Shown one piece after another: positions 61,592-64,000 of a stretch of DNA of 64,000 nucleotides (within the stretch, counting starts at the first letter, position 1; each line of letters begins with the position of its first letter). Under the pieces are notes generated by a model. It had not been told where the DNA came from, searched no databases, and worked only from the letters and a program-made list of their open reading frames with translations. Position numbers and translations under genes: made by a program. Where the stretch lies: NCBI RefSeq assembly GCF_026072635.1, contig NZ_AP023081.1:3220501-3284500 (forward strand), read 5' to 3'. The DNA comes from Pseudomonas solani (GTDB lineage: Bacteria; Pseudomonadota; Gammaproteobacteria; Pseudomonadales; Pseudomonadaceae).

Positions 61592-62968
61592 TCAGTCGCC
61601 CTGCAGCAGCTGCTGCACGCCGTCCAGGGCTTCGCGGCGCAGGCGCTCGATATCGAGCCCCGGGATCACCCCGTCATCCACCACCAGGCGCCCACCCACC
61701 AGGCTGTAGCGCACCGCCATCGGCTCGCCGGCCAGCACCGGCGCCAGGGCCGGGTCGTGGAAGCCGAAGAAGCGCGGGTGGTCGAGGCCGTAGAGCACCA
61801 GGTCGGCGGCCTGGCCCACTTCCAGGGTGCCCACCGCGCCCAGGCCCAGCACCGTGGCGCCGCCGGCGGTGCCCCAGTGGATGACGTCCTCGGCCAGGGT
61901 GGCCGAGGCACCCTGGTTGGCGCGGTGGATCAGCCACGCGGTGTTGGCCTCGCCGACCATGCTCCCGGACTCGTTGGAGGCGACGCCGTCCACCCCCAGG
62001 GAGATGGGCACGCCGGCCGCCGCCATCTGCGGCACCGGGGCGATGCCGCTGCCCAGGCGCGCATTGCTCACCGGGCAGTGGGAGATGCCGGTGCCGGTCT
62101 GCGCCAGCATGCGGATCTCCGACGGCTGGGCATGGACCATATGGGCGAACCACACGTCCGGCCCCAGCCACTCGTGCTCGGCGACGAACTCCACCGGCAG
62201 GCAGTTGTACTTCTCGCGGCAGAAGTTCACGTAGTTCTGCGTCTCCGACAGGTGCGTGTGCAGGCGCAGGCCCATGCGCCGGGCGCTCTGCGCCAGCTCG
62301 CGGAGCAGCGTCGGCGGCAGCGAGAAGGTCGGCGTGGTGGGGGCGACCACCACCCGGCGCAGGGCGTCGGGGGTGTTCTGGTGGTAGCGCGCCTTGAGCC
62401 GCTCGATGTCGCCGAGCATCTGTTCCAGGCTCTCCGGCTGCAGCGCGGTCTTGGAGAAGCCCGGGTGGGCGTTGGCCGACTCCAATGCGCCGCCCCGGCA
62501 GAGCACGAAGCGCATGCCGAATTCTTCGGCGATGTCGAACAGCGCGTCGCCGCTCTCGGTGCTGCCATGGGCGTGGTAGAGGTAATGGTGGTCGGCGCAG
62601 GTGGTGACGCCCGACAGCAGCAGCTCGGCCATGCCCAGGCGCGCGGCGATGCGCACCAGCTCGGTGGTGAAGCGCGACAGGCGCGGGTAGGGCACGCTGG
62701 CCAGCCAGCCTTGCAGGTCCTGGTTGAGGCCGGCGGGTACGGCCTTGAGCAGGTTCTGCGCCAGGTGGTGGTGGGTGTTCACCCAGCCCGGGTAGACCAG
62801 GCAGTTGCGCGCGTCGATCACCCGCTCGCCGGCGACCGGCTGCAGGTCGTTGACCATCTCGGCGATGCGCCCGTTGCGGATGCGGATGTCGACGCCACCG
62901 GCGCGGGCGCGGTCGCCGCGCAGGCCGGTCATCACCGCCTGGGGATTCTTGATCAGGATGTCGTTCAT
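61592..62968 (-). CDS. 8-oxoguanine deaminase
   Basis: A 458-residue amidohydrolase: metal motif NTHHHLAQNLLKAVPAG, HTHLSETQNYVNFC, the HMVHAQPSEIRML and ISHCPVSNARLGSGI segments, SLGVDGVASNESG and VVDDGVIPGLD at the end. The order and length match Pseudomonas 8-oxoguanine deaminase, which hydrolyses 8-oxoguanine to uric acid. The nucleobase permease directly downstream supports a purine salvage role. Confidence 0.86.
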   Translation of the reverse strand: MNDILIKNPQAVMTGLRGDRARAGGVDIRIRNGRIAEMVNDLQPVAGERVIDARNCLVYPGWVNTHHHLAQNLLKAVPAGLNQDLQGWLASVPYPRLSRFTTELVRIAARLGMAELLLSGVTTCADHHYLYHAHGSTESGDALFDIAEEFGMRFVLCRGGALESANAHPGFSKTALQPESLEQMLGDIERLKARYHQNTPDALRRVVVAPTTPTFSLPPTLLRELAQSARRMGLRLHTHLSETQNYVNFCREKYNCLPVEFVAEHEWLGPDVWFAHMVHAQPSEIRMLAQTGTGISHCPVSNARLGSGIAPVPQMAAAGVPISLGVDGVASNESGSMVGEANTAWLIHRANQGASATLAEDVIHWGTAGGATVLGLGAVGTLEVGQAADLVLYGLDHPRFFGFHDPALAPVLAGEPMAVRYSLVGGRLVVDDGVIPGLDIERLRREALDGVQQLLQGD

Positions 62969-62989
62969 GGAAGGTTCCCGTGGTTGCGG

Positions 62990-64000
62990 TCAGAGCACGT
63001 CGTGGAGGGTCTTGCCGTTCGCGGTGTCCGGCACGCCGACGCCATTGAGGGCGGCGTTGAGGCCCACCGACACCAGGCAGGCGATCACCACGCTGCTGTG
63101 CAGGAAGGGCTGGCTCCACTCGGGCAGTTGATGGAACAGGGCGGGGGAGAGCACCGGCACCAGCGCGGCGGCGATGGTGAAGCCGACGATCAGCACGTTG
63201 TAGCGGTTGCGCTCGTAGTCGACCTTGGCCAGGGTCTGGATGCCGGCGGCGGCGACCACGCCGAACATGGCCACGGCAGCGCCCCCCAGGGCGGCGGTGG
63301 GCATCGAGGCGATGACGGCGCCGGCCTTGGGGATCAGCGCCACGGCGCACATCATCAGCCCGCTGACGGCCACCACCCAGCGGCTGCGCACGCCGGTGAG
63401 GATCACCAGGCCGACGTTCTCCATGAAGGCGATGAAGGGGAAGCCGGCGAACATCCCGGCGATGGCGCTGGACAGGCCGTTGGCGCGCAGCCCGGCGACC
63501 ACCTGGCGGTCTTCCACCGGGCGCTCGACGATGTCGCCGATGGCCACGAACAGGCCCATGGACTCGACCATCTGCACGATCATCACCACCACCATGGTGG
63601 CGATGGGGATCAGCGCGAAGGTGGGCACGCCGAAGTGGAAGGGCACCGGCACCGTCAGCCAGGGCGCCTCTTCCACGCCGTGGAAGTTGCCCATGCCCAG
63701 CCCATAGGCCAGGCCGCCACCCACCAGCATGCCGATCAGCACCGACATGTTGCGCAGCAGCGGGCTGCCGTAGCGGGTCACCAGCAGGATCACCGCCAGC
63801 ACCACCACCGTCACCAGCAGGAAGCCGGGGGCGCCGAAGTCGCTGTGGTTGCGCCCGCCGCCGGCCCATTCGTAGGCGATGGGGAACAGCTGCAGGCCGA
63901 TCACCGTGACGATGCAGCCGGTGACCACCGGCGGGAACAGCCGTCGCAGGCGCCCCACCCAGGGCGCCACCAGCATGGTGAAGAGGCCGGCGCCGATCAC
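62990..64000 (-). CDS. Nucleobase:cation symporter-2 (xanthine/uracil permease family), 5' end outside window
   Basis: The C-terminal 336 residues of an NCS2 permease: PPVVTGCIVTVIGLQLFPIA, helices with VQMVESMGLFVAIGDIV and LSSAIAGMFAGFPFIAFMENVGLV, GLMMCAVALIPKAGAVIASM. NCS2 proteins import xanthine, uric acid or uracil with protons. It is immediately upstream, in transcription, of the 8-oxoguanine deaminase gene (21 bases), so it probably takes up the deaminase substrate or a related purine. The 5' part lies beyond the window end. Confidence 0.9.
   Translation of the reverse strand: MIGAGLFTMLVAPWVGRLRRLFPPVVTGCIVTVIGLQLFPIAYEWAGGGRNHSDFGAPGFLLVTVVVLAVILLVTRYGSPLLRNMSVLIGMLVGGGLAYGLGMGNFHGVEEAPWLTVPVPFHFGVPTFALIPIATMVVVMIVQMVESMGLFVAIGDIVERPVEDRQVVAGLRANGLSSAIAGMFAGFPFIAFMENVGLVILTGVRSRWVVAVSGLMMCAVALIPKAGAVIASMPTAALGGAAVAMFGVVAAAGIQTLAKVDYERNRYNVLIVGFTIAAALVPVLSPALFHQLPEWSQPFLHSSVVIACLVSVGLNAALNGVGVPDTANGKTLHDVL

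Noticed and set aside
61674..63869. Long minus-strand frame across the 8-oxoguanine deaminase and permease genes
   Set aside because: Arg-, Pro- and Gly-rich shadow of two well-conserved genes in another frame.

Overview
The window is a GC-rich, densely coding stretch of a gammaproteobacterial chromosome. Gene content and order point to Pseudomonas sensu lato, and the run from rodA to the rhlE-type helicase follows, as far as I can recall it, the P. aeruginosa PAO1 order from about PA4002 down to PA3950. Species cannot be fixed from the window alone. No rRNA, tRNA, CRISPR array, prophage or complete insertion sequence was recognised.

Layout. 1-5.1 kb: cell shape and wall genes (rodA, mltB, rlpA, dacC), then ybeD-lipB. 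5.2-12.4 kb, minus strand: lipA, a lipoprotein lytic transglycosylase, arfA, holA, lptE, leuS. 12.6-13.9 kb, plus strand: a zinc-ribbon protein and a YdcF-type protein. 13.9-19.3 kb, minus strand: lnt, corC, ybeY, phoH, miaB. 19.4-23.5 kb: a DUF1820 gene, repeats, a Sel1-repeat protein and thiD-thiE-hemL. 23.8-31 kb, plus strand: the hybrid sensor kinase ladS, a TetR regulator with its acyl-CoA dehydrogenase, a secreted protein on the other strand, and amn. 31-50 kb: short, mostly unlinked housekeeping and conserved genes (rluE-like, globin, Lrp regulators, CDF transporter, hrpB, DNA and RNA metabolism enzymes, rhlE-like). 50.3-57.5 kb: a LuxR-type regulator, a 660-bp spacer with three perfect DnaA boxes, and a polyamine-type ABC transporter plus aldehyde dehydrogenase operon. 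57.5-58.6 kb: a gene-free repeat region. 58.6-64 kb: a PAS protein with a REC-CheC response regulator, VOC and GNAT proteins, and an 8-oxoguanine deaminase next to a nucleobase permease cut by the window end.

Working together: the first 20 kb is mainly envelope biogenesis (elongasome, peptidoglycan trimming, lipoprotein acylation, LPS export) with lipoate, ribosome-rescue and tRNA-modification genes. LadS is a signalling hub of the Gac/Rsm lifestyle switch. The 50-57 kb block looks like a regulated amine uptake and oxidation unit. The 61-64 kb block looks like oxidised-purine or purine salvage.

Caveat: three genes (rlpA, the lipoprotein transglycosylase, lnt) are each broken by an apparent one-base indel in a short homopolymer while both halves stay well conserved. 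Since Lnt is normally essential in pseudomonads, assembly or sequencing error is the simplest explanation. The most unusual signals are the arfA hairpin inside its own coding region, the double palindromic operator that buries the Shine-Dalgarno of the TetR gene, the DnaA-box cluster, an orphan intrinsic terminator suggesting a small RNA, and several intergenic repeat families.
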